Notes under the pieces: generated by a model
Told to the model about the DNA's origin: nothing
The model's database searches: none
What the model saw: the letters and a program-made list of their open reading frames with translations, nothing else
Shown here: positions 42,529 to 52,604 of the stretch, one piece after another
Layout of the letters: every line of letters begins with the position of its first letter
Numbering within the stretch: position 1 is the first letter of the stretch
Made by a program: the position numbers and the translations under genes
NCBI RefSeq assembly: GCF_003626535.1
Contig: NZ_RBAL01000004.1
Coordinates: 434,001 to 498,000, forward strand
Length of the DNA: 64,000 bases
Origin: Streptomyces hoynatensis
GTDB lineage: Bacteria > Actinomycetota > Actinomycetes > Streptomycetales > Streptomycetaceae
Reading direction: 5' to 3'

Positions 42529-44025
42529 CTACCCGCCCGCGGCGCGCTGGAGTTGCGCCAGGGTGTGTGCCGCCTCGCGGGTGGCCGGGTACAGCTCGCG
42601 GTAGAGGGCGTACAGCCGGTCGTAGGTCGCCGCCGTGGCGGGGTCGGGTTCGACGGTGTGGACGATCGGGTTCCACTCGGCGAGGTCGGCGGGGCCGGAG
42701 GCGAGGCCGGTGCCGAGCGCCGCCAGGAACGCGTCGCCGTAGGCCGCGCCGATGGTGTGCCGGGGCAGCTGCTGCGCGCGCCCCGTCACGTCGCTGACGA
42801 TCCGGGTCCACAGCTCCCGCGCCCCGCCGCCGACCGCGACCAGCCGCCGCAGCTCGCCGCCCGCCTCGGCCATCACGTCGAGGTTGTGCCGCACCCCGAA
42901 GGCCGTGCCTTCGAGGGCCGCCCGGTACAGGTGGCCGCGCCCGTGCCGCAGCGTGAGCCCGTGCACCAGGCCGCGGGCGTCCGGGTCGAAGAGGGGGGTC
43001 CGCTCGCCCGCGAAGTACGGCAGCATCAGCAGGCCCTCGGCGCCGGGACCCGCGGCGGCCGCCTCGGCGACCAGCGTGTCGAAGCCGGCGCCGGTCAGGT
43101 CCCGCAGCCAGCCGGTGACCGCGCCCGAGGTGGCCATCCCCGCGGCCAGGCAGTACGTGCCGGGGAACGCGCCCCTGGTGGACCACAGGCGCGGGTCGGG
43201 GGCCGCCGCCGGCACGACGTTGACCAGGAACATCGTGGTGCCGTACATCAGCATCAGGTCGCCGGTCCCGACGGCGCCCGCCGCCGTCGCCTCGGCCCAG
43301 GCGTCGACGGTGCCCGCGACCACCGGCGTCCCGGCCGGCAGCCCGGTGGCCGCCGCCGCCTCGGGCGTCACCTCCCCGGCCACCTCGGAGGGCCACACCA
43401 GGCGCGGCCACTCCAGGCCGGGCGCGATCTCCTCGCACCACTCCCAGATCCAGGCGCCGCGCCGCAGGTCGTACAGCGGGGTGCACTGGCTGGCCGAGTG
43501 GTGGTCGAGCACGTAGGCGCCGGTGAGCCGGTGCGCCAGGTAGGAACTGGCCATGAACCAGCGGCGGGTGCGCCGGTACACCCCGGGCTCCTCCTCCCGC
43601 AGCCAGGCCAGCTTGGGGCCGACGGCCTGACTGGTCAGCGGGGAGCCGCAGCGCGCCATGACCCGCTCGTCCCCGTACCGTGCGCGCTGCGCCGCGATCT
43701 GCGCCCCGGCCCTGGTGTCCACCCCGTAGAGGATGGCCGGGCGCAGCGGCGTGCCGTCGGCGCCCGCGGGCAGCAGGCAGGGCCCGATGCCGCTGACGCC
43801 GACCGCCCCGACGGTCTCCCCGGCCGGGACCTCGGCGAGCAACTGCGCGGTCAGCGCGGTGAAGTCGGCCCACCACACCCCGAGCGCGTCGTGCTCGACG
43901 TGGCCGGGGCGCGGCGTGGCGGTCGCGTGCTCCCTGGCGGCCTGCGCGAGCAGGGTGCCGTCCGGGCGGACGAGCACGCCCTTGGAGCCTGAGGTGCCGA
44001 TGTCGACACCGAGAAGCAGCGTCAT
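42529..44025 (-). CDS. FGGY-family carbohydrate kinase
   Basis: The protein has 498 residues. G-V-D-I-G-T-S-G-S-K-G at residues 6-16 is the phosphate-1 loop. G-G-G-A-R-E-L-W is the adenosine region, and A-Y-G-D-A-F-L-A-A-L lies near the end. The nucleotide-binding and sugar-binding halves are complete. The family covers xylulo-, ribulo- and gluconokinases. Located last in the GH172/ABC/isomerase operon, it most probably phosphorylates the ketopentose made by the isomerase. Confidence 0.9.
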   Translation of the reverse strand: MTLLLGVDIGTSGSKGVLVRPDGTLLAQAAREHATATPRPGHVEHDALGVWWADFTALTAQLLAEVPAGETVGAVGVSGIGPCLLPAGADGTPLRPAILYGVDTRAGAQIAAQRARYGDERVMARCGSPLTSQAVGPKLAWLREEEPGVYRRTRRWFMASSYLAHRLTGAYVLDHHSASQCTPLYDLRRGAWIWEWCEEIAPGLEWPRLVWPSEVAGEVTPEAAAATGLPAGTPVVAGTVDAWAEATAAGAVGTGDLMLMYGTTMFLVNVVPAAAPDPRLWSTRGAFPGTYCLAAGMATSGAVTGWLRDLTGAGFDTLVAEAAAAGPGAEGLLMLPYFAGERTPLFDPDARGLVHGLTLRHGRGHLYRAALEGTAFGVRHNLDVMAEAGGELRRLVAVGGGARELWTRIVSDVTGRAQQLPRHTIGAAYGDAFLAALGTGLASGPADLAEWNPIVHTVEPDPATAATYDRLYALYRELYPATREAAHTLAQLQRAAGG

Positions 44026-44153
44026 GAGGGGACTCCGGGTCGGAGTGGTCGGGAGTGGTCCTGATCGATCGGGAGGGAGCGGGACCGGGCGGAAGGCGGG
44101 TGGTGGGGGAGAAGCGGGGCGGCGCGCGGCTCCGGCCGCGCGCCGCCCGGGGG

Positions 44154-45572
44154 TCAGGCCGCGGAGCCGAACCCGTCGTAGACCACGCCCAGTTCGCGGC
44201 ACACGGCGCGCAGGGCCTCGACATGGTCGCCGGGGACGGCGTGGATGTGGTTGGAGCCGAAGCGGCCGAGGAACTCCTCCGCGGGCGTGTCCAGGCGGGC
44301 GAAGGCGTGCGGCCACTCGCGGTCGGAGGCCCGCATCAGCCGCTCGTTCGTCTCCTCGTCGTAGGTCTCGAAGGAGCCGCGCATCACGTGCATCCGGTAC
44401 CGGCCGTCCAGCCGGGTGAGCCGGGCGAAGGTGAGGTCGCCTGGGGCGGCCAGGTGCTGCACGGAGGCGCCGCCCGCCGGGAAGTAGAAGACCTCGGGCA
44501 GGAAGCTGACGCGCCGCAGGTTCTCGGCGGGGTCGGCGGACCGTGCCGCGTACCAGGTGGCGTGCTGGCCGGAGTTGGCCAGGTCCCAGATGCCGCGGTC
44601 GGCGTGGTAGTGGCGCACGTCGGCGAACAGTACCGGGTCGCCGGTGAGCAGCTTCAGCAGCTGCATCGTCAGGGCGCCGTCCATGTCCGCCTCGGTCGCG
44701 GTGACGTGGGTCTCCTTGGGGCCCTCCCAGTCGTAGGGGTCGTTGAGGAACGCCTCGGCCACGTCCATCGTGCAGAAGTGGGTGGTGAGCTCCGGCTGCC
44801 CCTTGATGCCGGAGAAGTCGAGGTGCCACTCCTCGATCAGCTCCCGCACCGCGTAGTAGGCGCGGATCTGCCGCTCCAGCAGCTCCGGCGTCAGGCGGTC
44901 ACCGTCGTAGTGCACCCCGGCGGCGTGCTTCTCCAGCCAGGCGCGGGCGGCGCGCACCCGGGAGGCGTCGGCGTGCTCGGCGCGCCGCACGATCTCCCAC
45001 TGGTCGATCTCCTCGACGTCCACGCCGAACTGGCGCATCCACTGGTCGGTGTTGGCCACCGCGGTGTACATGCCCATGGGGCGGCCGCCGATCCGGCCGA
45101 AGGTGGAGCCGCGCAGCCCGGTCACCGCCGCGGCGGCCCGCACCTGGGTGAGTATCCGCTCCTTCACCTGCGGGTCGGACAGGTCGCCCCAGGCCCTGGA
45201 GTGGACGCGGCCGATCTGGTCCAGGCCGCCGGCGCCGGCCAGCAGGCCGACCATCCCGGGGAACTTCGGGTCGAGGTTGCCCAGGAGCAGCAGGGGCCCC
45301 GGGGTGGCGTCGGCGGCCAGCATGGTGAAGTGCGGGAAGGTCCACACCGAGTGGTGGAAGATCGTCAGGTCCACGTGCCGATCGGCCAGCCACCTGGCCT
45401 GGCTGGTGGCCAGCTCGTTGGAGCAGACCTGCTCGGGGGCCTGGACCACCTCGTGCCCCGCCTCCCGCAGCATGGCGGCCAGCTCCTGGCCGGCGCGGGC
45501 GATGTGGTCGGTGACGTCGCGGTGCACGAAGTCCCTTCCGTCGGACAGGGACAGCAGGCCGATGCGTGCCAT
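44154..45572 (-). CDS. L-fucose/L-arabinose isomerase-family sugar isomerase
   Basis: The protein has 472 residues. It begins with a Rossmann-like half (R-I-G-L-L-S-L-S-D-G-R, A-G-H-E-V-V). G-R-I-G-G-R-P-M-G-M-Y and H-F-C-T-M-D-V-A-E-A-F match the fucose/arabinose isomerase superfamily, in which acidic and His residues bind Mn. H-V-T-A-T-E-A-D-M-D-G-A-L and S-N-H-I-H-A-V-P-G-D-H are near the C-terminal metal site. Members convert aldoses to ketoses; L-fucose isomerases also accept D-arabinose. It is upstream of the FGGY kinase and downstream of the ABC transporter. Confidence 0.85.
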   Translation of the reverse strand: MARIGLLSLSDGRDFVHRDVTDHIARAGQELAAMLREAGHEVVQAPEQVCSNELATSQARWLADRHVDLTIFHHSVWTFPHFTMLAADATPGPLLLLGNLDPKFPGMVGLLAGAGGLDQIGRVHSRAWGDLSDPQVKERILTQVRAAAAVTGLRGSTFGRIGGRPMGMYTAVANTDQWMRQFGVDVEEIDQWEIVRRAEHADASRVRAARAWLEKHAAGVHYDGDRLTPELLERQIRAYYAVRELIEEWHLDFSGIKGQPELTTHFCTMDVAEAFLNDPYDWEGPKETHVTATEADMDGALTMQLLKLLTGDPVLFADVRHYHADRGIWDLANSGQHATWYAARSADPAENLRRVSFLPEVFYFPAGGASVQHLAAPGDLTFARLTRLDGRYRMHVMRGSFETYDEETNERLMRASDREWPHAFARLDTPAEEFLGRFGSNHIHAVPGDHVEALRAVCRELGVVYDGFGSAA

Positions 45573-45622
45573 GGGGGTTCCTTTGCGAGACGTGCGCGCG
45601 GCGAACGCGCGCCGGGGGAGGA

Positions 45623-46510
45623 TCACTTGATGCCGGAGGTCTTGATCGACTCGACGATCTGCCGCTGGAAGGCGAAGAAGAGGGCCAGCATCGGCAGGGC
45701 CGCGACGGTGGCGGCGGCCAGGACGTAGTTCCAGTTGGAGCCGTACTGCTGCTGGAACGAGGAGATGCCGAGCTGGACGACGGTCAGATCCGGGTCGGTG
45801 GTGGCCACCAGCGGCCAGACGAAGGCGTTCCAGTTGGCGAGGAAGAAGAACACCGTCAGCGCGGACAGGATCGGCCGCGACATCGGCAGCACGATGTTCC
45901 AGTAGACCCGCCAGTGCCCGCAGCCGTCCATGATCGCCGCCTCCTCCAGCGCCCGCGGGAAGCTCAGGTAGAACTGCCGCAGCAGGAAGATGCCGAAGGC
46001 GTTGAAGATGGCGGGGATGATCAGGCCCGCGTAGCTGTCCAGCAGGTGCAGCTGCCGCGCCACCAGGAACAGCGGGATCAGCACCACCGGCGCGGTGATC
46101 AGCAGCGTGGAGAAGATCAGCATGAACGCCGTCTCCCGGCCCGGGAACCGCAGCCTGGCCAGCGCGTAGGCGGCCATGGAGTGGAAGAGCAGCGCCACGA
46201 TCGTGATCACCGCGGAGATGAAGAAGCTGTTCCACAGGTAGCGGGCGAAGGGCACCTCGGAGAAGACGTACACGAAGTTGTCGAAGGTGAACTTCTGCGG
46301 GATCAGCCGCCCGTCGGTGACCGTGTCGCGGGTCTTGAACGCCGAGGTGACCATCCACAGCACGGGGAACACGCTGATCAGCGACGCGATGATCGCCAGC
46401 ACGGTCAGCGGAAGGCGGCCCCTGGCCGTCGCGGAGCCGCGGCGGCGGGCGGGGGAGAGGGGCGTGCGGCGCGCCCCGGTGCCCGGCGTGGGCGTGGCCT
46501 CAGTCGTCAT
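45623..46510 (-). CDS. Sugar ABC transporter permease (MalG type)
   Basis: The protein has 295 residues with six hydrophobic segments. The EAA loop E-E-A-A-I-M-D-G-C-G-H-W contacts the ATPase. The C-terminus S-I-K-T-S-G-I-K is typical of MalG-like permeases. Its start lies inside the 3' end of the other permease gene (11-bp overlap), so the two are co-translated. Confidence 0.94.
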   Translation of the reverse strand: MTTEATPTPGTGARRTPLSPARRRGSATARGRLPLTVLAIIASLISVFPVLWMVTSAFKTRDTVTDGRLIPQKFTFDNFVYVFSEVPFARYLWNSFFISAVITIVALLFHSMAAYALARLRFPGRETAFMLIFSTLLITAPVVLIPLFLVARQLHLLDSYAGLIIPAIFNAFGIFLLRQFYLSFPRALEEAAIMDGCGHWRVYWNIVLPMSRPILSALTVFFFLANWNAFVWPLVATTDPDLTVVQLGISSFQQQYGSNWNYVLAAATVAALPMLALFFAFQRQIVESIKTSGIK

Positions 46511-47453
46511 GGTCGAACCTCCCGCCTCGGGTGAGGGCGAAGATCAGCGCGGAGAAGGCGACCATGATCAGCACCAGGAAGGAGCCCATCGCCGCCGCGT
46601 AGCCGAACTCGCCGAAGCCGAAGGCCTGCTGGTAGATGTAGAAGATCGCGAGCGAGGTGCCGTTGGCCGGGCCGCCGTTGGTGAGGACGAACACCAGGTC
46701 CAGGCCGCCGGTGAGGGCCGCCACGGTCGACATCAGCAGCACGAAGAAGCTGGTGGGGCGCAGCAGCGGCCAGGTGATCCGGCGGAAGGAGGTCCACGGC
46801 CCCGCGCCGTCGATCCGCGCGGCCTCGTAGTACTCCTTGGGTATGTCCTGGAGCCCGGCCAGGAAAATGATCATGTAGTAGCCCATCATCACCCACACGG
46901 TGACGGCGATGACGGAGCCGAGGGCCAGATCCGGGTCGCCCAGCCAGGAGCGGCCCTCGAAGCCGGCCGCCCGCAGGGTCCGGTTCACCAGGCCGGTCTG
47001 GTCGTCCAGCATGAACTTCCACAGCTGGCCGACCACGACCAGGCTGATGACGTAGGGCAGGAACAGCGCGGTGCGGTAGGCCGCGAGCCCGGGGAGCCGC
47101 TGCTTGATCAGCAGCCCCAGGCCCAGGCTGACGCAGAACAGCACCGGGACCAGGACGAGCACGTAGATGCCGGTGATCCGCATGGAGTCCCAGAACAGCG
47201 GATCGTGCATCATGCGCTCGTAGTTGCCGAGCCCCACCCAGGTGTACGAGCCGAAGCCGCTGACCTGGTAGAAGCTGAGCAGGATCGACAGCACCATCGG
47301 GAGGGCGACGAAGATCAGCAGGCCGATCGCGTCGGGCGCGAGGAACAGCCCGGCGGCCACCCACTCGCGGTGCTTGCGCGAGAGCCTGCGCCGCCGGCCC
47401 TTCGCTGCCGGACGCGGCACGGCGACGGCCCGCGTGGTCGTGCTCGTGGTCAT
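46500..47453 (-). CDS. Sugar ABC transporter permease (MalF type)
   Basis: The protein has 317 residues. An Arg-rich cytoplasmic N-terminus precedes six hydrophobic segments. The EAA loop is Y-E-A-A-R-I-D-G-A-G-P-W. The ATG overlaps the stop of the binding-protein gene (ATGA). It forms the heterodimeric channel with the MalG-type permease. Confidence 0.94.
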   Translation of the reverse strand: MTTSTTTRAVAVPRPAAKGRRRRLSRKHREWVAAGLFLAPDAIGLLIFVALPMVLSILLSFYQVSGFGSYTWVGLGNYERMMHDPLFWDSMRITGIYVLVLVPVLFCVSLGLGLLIKQRLPGLAAYRTALFLPYVISLVVVGQLWKFMLDDQTGLVNRTLRAAGFEGRSWLGDPDLALGSVIAVTVWVMMGYYMIIFLAGLQDIPKEYYEAARIDGAGPWTSFRRITWPLLRPTSFFVLLMSTVAALTGGLDLVFVLTNGGPANGTSLAIFYIYQQAFGFGEFGYAAAMGSFLVLIMVAFSALIFALTRGGRFDHDD

Positions 47454-48814
47454 ACCAGGCTCGCCCCCTCGTAGCTGCGGGTGTACGCCTCGATGGACTG
47501 CGCGGCCCGCTCGGCCTCGGAGTCCACGCCGCGGCCGGCCAGCATCGTTCCCTGGATGGCGTCGGAGATGGCCTTGTAGACCACCGGCGGGTAGCGCGGC
47601 TCGGCCCGGCCGCCGGGCGCGATCTCGTCGCGGAACTTCTTCATGGCCCAGAAGTCGTAGCCGCCGGCCGCCGCGCCGCGCTCCAGCGCGGTCAGCCGGG
47701 GCGCCACGTCGGACTTGGCCTCGGTGCACCAGGAGACCATCCGGTCGATGCACTCCTCGGTCATCCGGCCCAGCGCCCAGCCGCAGAACTCGGCCGCCAC
47801 CTCCGGGTTGCGGCCCAGGCTGTTGGCGCAGAAGGACCAGCCGCCCAGCGCCGTGGTGTACTCGCCGCCGGGTGGCACCGGCAGCTTGAACACGCCGTAG
47901 CGGAAGTCCGGCGCGTAGGAGCGGAAGCTGGACACCTGCCAGATGCCCTGCTGCCAGATGGCGACGTTGCCGCCCCGGAAGGCGCTGATGACGTCCCCGG
48001 CGGCCGGCAGGGTGCGCGGCGCGATGCCGTGCTCCACGGCGTCCTTCCACAGCTGGAGTGCCTGCCGGGTGGCCCGCGAGTCGAAGGCCACGTTCCCGTC
48101 GCGGTCCAGCACCTCGCCGCCGCCCTGCCACAGGAAGGGGTACCAGGTGAAGTTCTGGTAGTAGCCGGGGTTCGTCTCGAAGACGAGACCGGCCCTGGTG
48201 TCGGTGCGCAGCCGGTCGCCGACGTCGAGCAGCTGGTCCCAGGTGGTGGGGATGTCGCCCTCGGACAGGCCGGCGGCCTCCCAGGCGTCGACGGAGTAGT
48301 AGAGGGCCAGCGGCTCCACCTCCATCGGCAGGGCGTAGACCTTGCCGTCCACGGTCCGGCTGTCGAGGTTGTCGCCGTAGTCGTCGATCACCTCGCGGTC
48401 CACGTACGGGGTGAGGTCCGTCAGCACCCCGCCGTTGTAGTACCGCAGGAAGTCGCCCGGGCTCAGCAGAAAGATGTCGGGGCCGCTGCCGGCGGCGAAG
48501 GCGGACGGCAGCTTGAAGCCGTTGGTGTAGGTGGACTGCGGCACGTAGACGAGCTCGATCTGCGTCTCGTGCCCGGCGTTCCAGGCGTCCACCAGGTCGA
48601 TGAACCACTGGGCCTGGCGCTTGACCGCCGGGTCCGGGGTCTGCTGGGGCGCGTAGAAGTTCCAGAACTGGAGGGTGTTCCCGCTCGCGCGGGCCGCCCC
48701 GCAGCCGCTGAGCAGCGCGGAGGCGCCGGCCGCGGTGGCCATCACGCCCGCGGCGGTCAGCAGGCCGCGGCGACTTGGGCCCTTTCGCCCGACGTCGTTG
48801 TCGTGCTGGAGCAT
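47450..48814 (-). CDS. Extracellular sugar-binding lipoprotein
   Basis: The protein has 454 residues. A Tat-like signal (S-R-R-G-L-L-T) precedes the hydrophobic stretch, and the lipobox L-S-G-C places the lipid on Cys38. The mature part is a family 1 solute-binding protein (F-W-N-F-Y-A, G-S-G-P-D-I-F-L, Y-A-L-P-M-E-V-E-P-L-A-L-Y-Y). It delivers an oligosaccharide or monosaccharide to the two permeases. No ATPase gene is encoded here; Streptomyces sugar transporters generally share the MsiK ATPase. Confidence 0.94.
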   Translation of the reverse strand: MLQHDNDVGRKGPSRRGLLTAAGVMATAAGASALLSGCGAARASGNTLQFWNFYAPQQTPDPAVKRQAQWFIDLVDAWNAGHETQIELVYVPQSTYTNGFKLPSAFAAGSGPDIFLLSPGDFLRYYNGGVLTDLTPYVDREVIDDYGDNLDSRTVDGKVYALPMEVEPLALYYSVDAWEAAGLSEGDIPTTWDQLLDVGDRLRTDTRAGLVFETNPGYYQNFTWYPFLWQGGGEVLDRDGNVAFDSRATRQALQLWKDAVEHGIAPRTLPAAGDVISAFRGGNVAIWQQGIWQVSSFRSYAPDFRYGVFKLPVPPGGEYTTALGGWSFCANSLGRNPEVAAEFCGWALGRMTEECIDRMVSWCTEAKSDVAPRLTALERGAAAGGYDFWAMKKFRDEIAPGGRAEPRYPPVVYKAISDAIQGTMLAGRGVDSEAERAAQSIEAYTRSYEGASLV

Positions 48815-48900
48815 GGTGCGTGCTCCCGTCTTCCGTGAGTGGTCGTTCGTGTGCGTGGGGGCTGTGCGCCGCCCCGCGGGCGGGGCGGCGCGCGGGCCGG

Positions 48901-50004
<1,104 letters not shown>

Positions 50005-50032
50005 CGTACGTGTCACCCCGAGCTTCAGTTCG

Positions 50033-50046
50033 TGAAACCGATTTCA
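50033..50046. promoter_or_regulatory. LacI-type operator, promoter-distal
   Basis: TGAAACCGATTTCA is a perfect TGAAA/TTTCA inverted repeat with a CG centre, the classical LacI/CcpA-type site. It lies in the leader of the GH172 transcript. Confidence 0.75.
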
Positions 50047-50099
50047 GACCAGGCGTCCAATGAAGAGGGGCCGTGAACGAGGCCCTGTGGATAACGCCT

Positions 50100-50113
50100 T
50101 GAAATCCTTTTCA
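50100..50113. promoter_or_regulatory. LacI-type operator, at the transcription start
   Basis: TGAAATCCTTTTCA keeps both perfect half-sites but lacks the central CG. It spans the predicted start of the GH172 transcript and is 67 bp from the first site. Confidence 0.7.
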
Positions 50114-50117
50114 CGGG

Positions 50118-50146
50118 AACATAGGGTCGCCTCCAGAGCGTGTCAA
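50118..50146 (-). promoter_or_regulatory. Strong sigma70-type promoter of the GH172 operon
   Basis: On the minus strand, consensus TTGACA (50146-50141), 17 bases and TATGTT (50123-50118). Transcription would begin near 50111, inside the operator. Confidence 0.75.
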
Positions 50147-50187
50147 GGGTCGGGAAGGAGAACACGAGTGAGGATGCGCCGGGTGCC

Positions 50188-51234
50188 ATGACGACGATCA
50201 ACGACGTGGCGCGGGCCGCGGGCGTCTCGCCCGCCACGGTGTCCCGGGTCTTCAACGGCGGCCGGGTGACGCCCGAGCGCGCCGAACGCGTCCGGCGCGC
50301 CGCCGCCAGGCTCGGCTTCGCGCCCAACCGGGTCGCCCAGTCCCTGCGCAAGCAGCGCGGGAGCGTCATCGGGCTGGTGATACCCGACATCGAGAACCCG
50401 TTCTTCACCTCGCTGGCCCGCGGGGTGGAGGACGCCGCCCAGCGCACCAACCTCTCCGTGGTGCTGTGCAACACGGACGAGGACGTGGACAAGGAGCGCC
50501 GCTACCTCGACGTCGCGGTCGCCGAGCAGATGGCCGGCGTCATCGTGGCCGCCGCCTCCCGCACCCGCACCGACCTGTCCGCCCTGGCCGCGCGGGGCAT
50601 GCCGGCCGTGGCGGTGGACCGCCGCCCGCGCGGGGCCCTGGTGGACGCGGTGCTGGTGGACAACCGGCACGGCGGCGAGGCCGCCACCGAGCACCTGCTG
50701 GAGCGCGGCTACCGCCGCATCGCCTGCATCACCGGGCCGCAGGGCGCCTCCACCTCGGAGGAGCGGCTGGCCGGCTACCTCGACGTGCTGCGCGAGGCGC
50801 CGGGCCACGGCGAGGAACGCGCCCGGGCCTACACCAGGTACGCCGACTTCCGCGTGGAGGGCGGCCGTTCCGCCATGGCCGCGCTGCTGGCGATGGACGA
50901 GCCGCCGGACGCGGTGTTCGTCGCCAACAACCTGATGACCGTCGGCGCCCTCCAGGTCCTCGCCGAGGCAGGCCGCACGCCGCCCGGCTTCGGCGTGCTC
51001 ACCTTCGGCGACGTGCCCTGGGCGCCGCTGGTGCGCCCGAGCCTGACCACGGTGGAACTGCCCTCCTACGAGCTGGGCCGCGCGGCGGCCGACCTGCTGC
51101 TGGAGCGGGTGGCGGGAACGTCCAAGCCCCTGCAGACCGTGGTGCTGCGCACCTCGCTGCGGGTGCGGGACAGCACCGCGGGCCCGGCCGACCCCGTCCT
51201 CACCCCGCCGCTGGGCGCGCCGGCTCCGGCGTAG
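50188..51234 (+). CDS. LacI-family regulator of the GH172/ABC operon
   Basis: The protein has 348 residues. The N-terminus T-I-N-D-V-A-R-A-A-G-V-S-P-A-T-V-S-R-V-F-N is the canonical LacI helix-turn-helix and hinge start. The periplasmic-binding-like domain has I-P-D-I-E-N-P-F-F and A-V-D-R-R-P-R. It is divergent from the GH172 operon, and both operators lie between them, so it most likely represses that operon until a sugar binds. Confidence 0.95.
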   Translation: MTTINDVARAAGVSPATVSRVFNGGRVTPERAERVRRAAARLGFAPNRVAQSLRKQRGSVIGLVIPDIENPFFTSLARGVEDAAQRTNLSVVLCNTDEDVDKERRYLDVAVAEQMAGVIVAAASRTRTDLSALAARGMPAVAVDRRPRGALVDAVLVDNRHGGEAATEHLLERGYRRIACITGPQGASTSEERLAGYLDVLREAPGHGEERARAYTRYADFRVEGGRSAMAALLAMDEPPDAVFVANNLMTVGALQVLAEAGRTPPGFGVLTFGDVPWAPLVRPSLTTVELPSYELGRAAADLLLERVAGTSKPLQTVVLRTSLRVRDSTAGPADPVLTPPLGAPAPA

Positions 51235-51367
51235 CGGGGCCGCGGCGCCGGGGGCGCGGCGGGCCTGCCGGTTCGGGAGACTGCCGGTTAGGGGGCCTGC
51301 CGGTTTTGGGGCCGGGCGGTTCGGGGCCGGGGCCGGGGAGTTGTGGGCCCCGCGGCGGCGGCTCTGG

Positions 51368-51373
51368 AACGAT
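51368..51373 (+). promoter_or_regulatory. -10-like element of the second LacI gene
   Basis: AACGAT ends six bases before the GTG at 51380. No ribosome site precedes the start, so the transcript may be leaderless. Confidence 0.3.
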
Positions 51374-51379
51374 GGGCCG

Positions 51380-52420
51380 GTGGCAACCATTCACGACGTC
51401 GCGCGCCTGGCCGGGGTGTCGGCCGCGACGGTCTCCCGGGTGACGAACGGCCGGGGGAACGTCGCCCCCGGCCTCGCCGAGCGGGTGCGGCGGGCCATGG
51501 CCGAGCTGGACTACCGGCCCAACGCCGCGGCCCGCAAGCTCCGCCGCAGCCCCGGCAGCCTGTGGGCGGTCGTCATCTCCGACATCGGCAACGCCTTCTT
51601 CACCTCGCTGGTGCGCGGCATCGAGGACGTCGCCCAGGAACGCGGCTTCTCCCTCGTGCTGTGCAACAGCGACGAGGACCCGCGCAAGGAGGGGCAGTAC
51701 GTGACGGCGGTGCTGGCCGAGCGGATGGCCGGGGTGATCATGTCCCCCTGCGCCGGCTCCGGCCAGGCGGCCCGGCTGGTGGCCGGCGGGGTGCCCGTCG
51801 TCGCCATCGACCGCCGGCTGCCCGGGCCGGAGGCGGTGGACACCGTGCTGGTGGACAACGAGGCGGGCGCCCGGCGCGCGGTGACCCACCTGTTCGAGGC
51901 CGGTTACCGCCGGATCGCCTGCGTCACCGGCCCCCGTGGCGTGCCCACCGCCGAGCAGCGGCTGGCCGGCTACCTCGGCGCGATGGCCGGCCACGGCCTC
52001 ACCGACCCGGGGCCGCTGGTGCGGCACGCCGACTTCCGGGAGGGCGGCGGCTACGACGCCATGGCCGAACTCCTGCGGCTGCGGCCCGCGCCCGACGCGG
52101 TGTTCACCGCCAACAACCTGATGACGGTGGGCGCCCTGGAGTGCCTGGCCGACCACGGGGTCACCGTCCCCGACCGGATGGGGGTGGTCGGCTTCGACGA
52201 GATCCCGTGGGCCACCCTGGTGCGCCCCTCGCTGACCACCGTCGTCCAGCCCACCCGCGAACTCGGCCGCACCGCCGCCCGCCTGCTCGCCGACCGCCTG
52301 GCCGACCCCGCACGCCCCGCCACCACCACGGTGCTGCCCACCGAGCTGCGCCTGCGCGACAGTTCGGTGCGCACCGGCCCGGCCCCCCGGGGGACCGGCC
52401 GGGAGACGGCGCCGCGGTGA
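51380..52420 (+). CDS. Second LacI-family regulator
   Basis: The protein has 346 residues from a GTG that begins T-I-H-D-V-A-R-L-A-G-V-S-A-A-T-V-S-R-V. It is close in length and layout to the LacI just upstream (S-D-I-G-N-A-F-F-T-S-L-V-R-G-I-E-D-V, V-D-N-E-A-G). The pair looks like a tandem duplication with divergence. No matching operator is visible in the 145-bp gap before it. It may regulate the same operon or a distant one. Confidence 0.93.
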   Translation: MATIHDVARLAGVSAATVSRVTNGRGNVAPGLAERVRRAMAELDYRPNAAARKLRRSPGSLWAVVISDIGNAFFTSLVRGIEDVAQERGFSLVLCNSDEDPRKEGQYVTAVLAERMAGVIMSPCAGSGQAARLVAGGVPVVAIDRRLPGPEAVDTVLVDNEAGARRAVTHLFEAGYRRIACVTGPRGVPTAEQRLAGYLGAMAGHGLTDPGPLVRHADFREGGGYDAMAELLRLRPAPDAVFTANNLMTVGALECLADHGVTVPDRMGVVGFDEIPWATLVRPSLTTVVQPTRELGRTAARLLADRLADPARPATTTVLPTELRLRDSSVRTGPAPRGTGRETAPR

Positions 52421-52604
52421 GCCGCGGGCCCCGCCCGCCACCCGCTCGCCACTCGCCGCCCGCTCGCCACTCGCGCACGCGGACCTCCCGCCGTCCCCGG
52501 CCGCCCCTCCCGTAACGTCCCGGCCACACGCGCGGTCCTGCCGCAACATGGCGGCCACACGCGGCGAGAGCCGCCGAAACAACCGGCTCCTACGGTGCAC
52601 AGCC

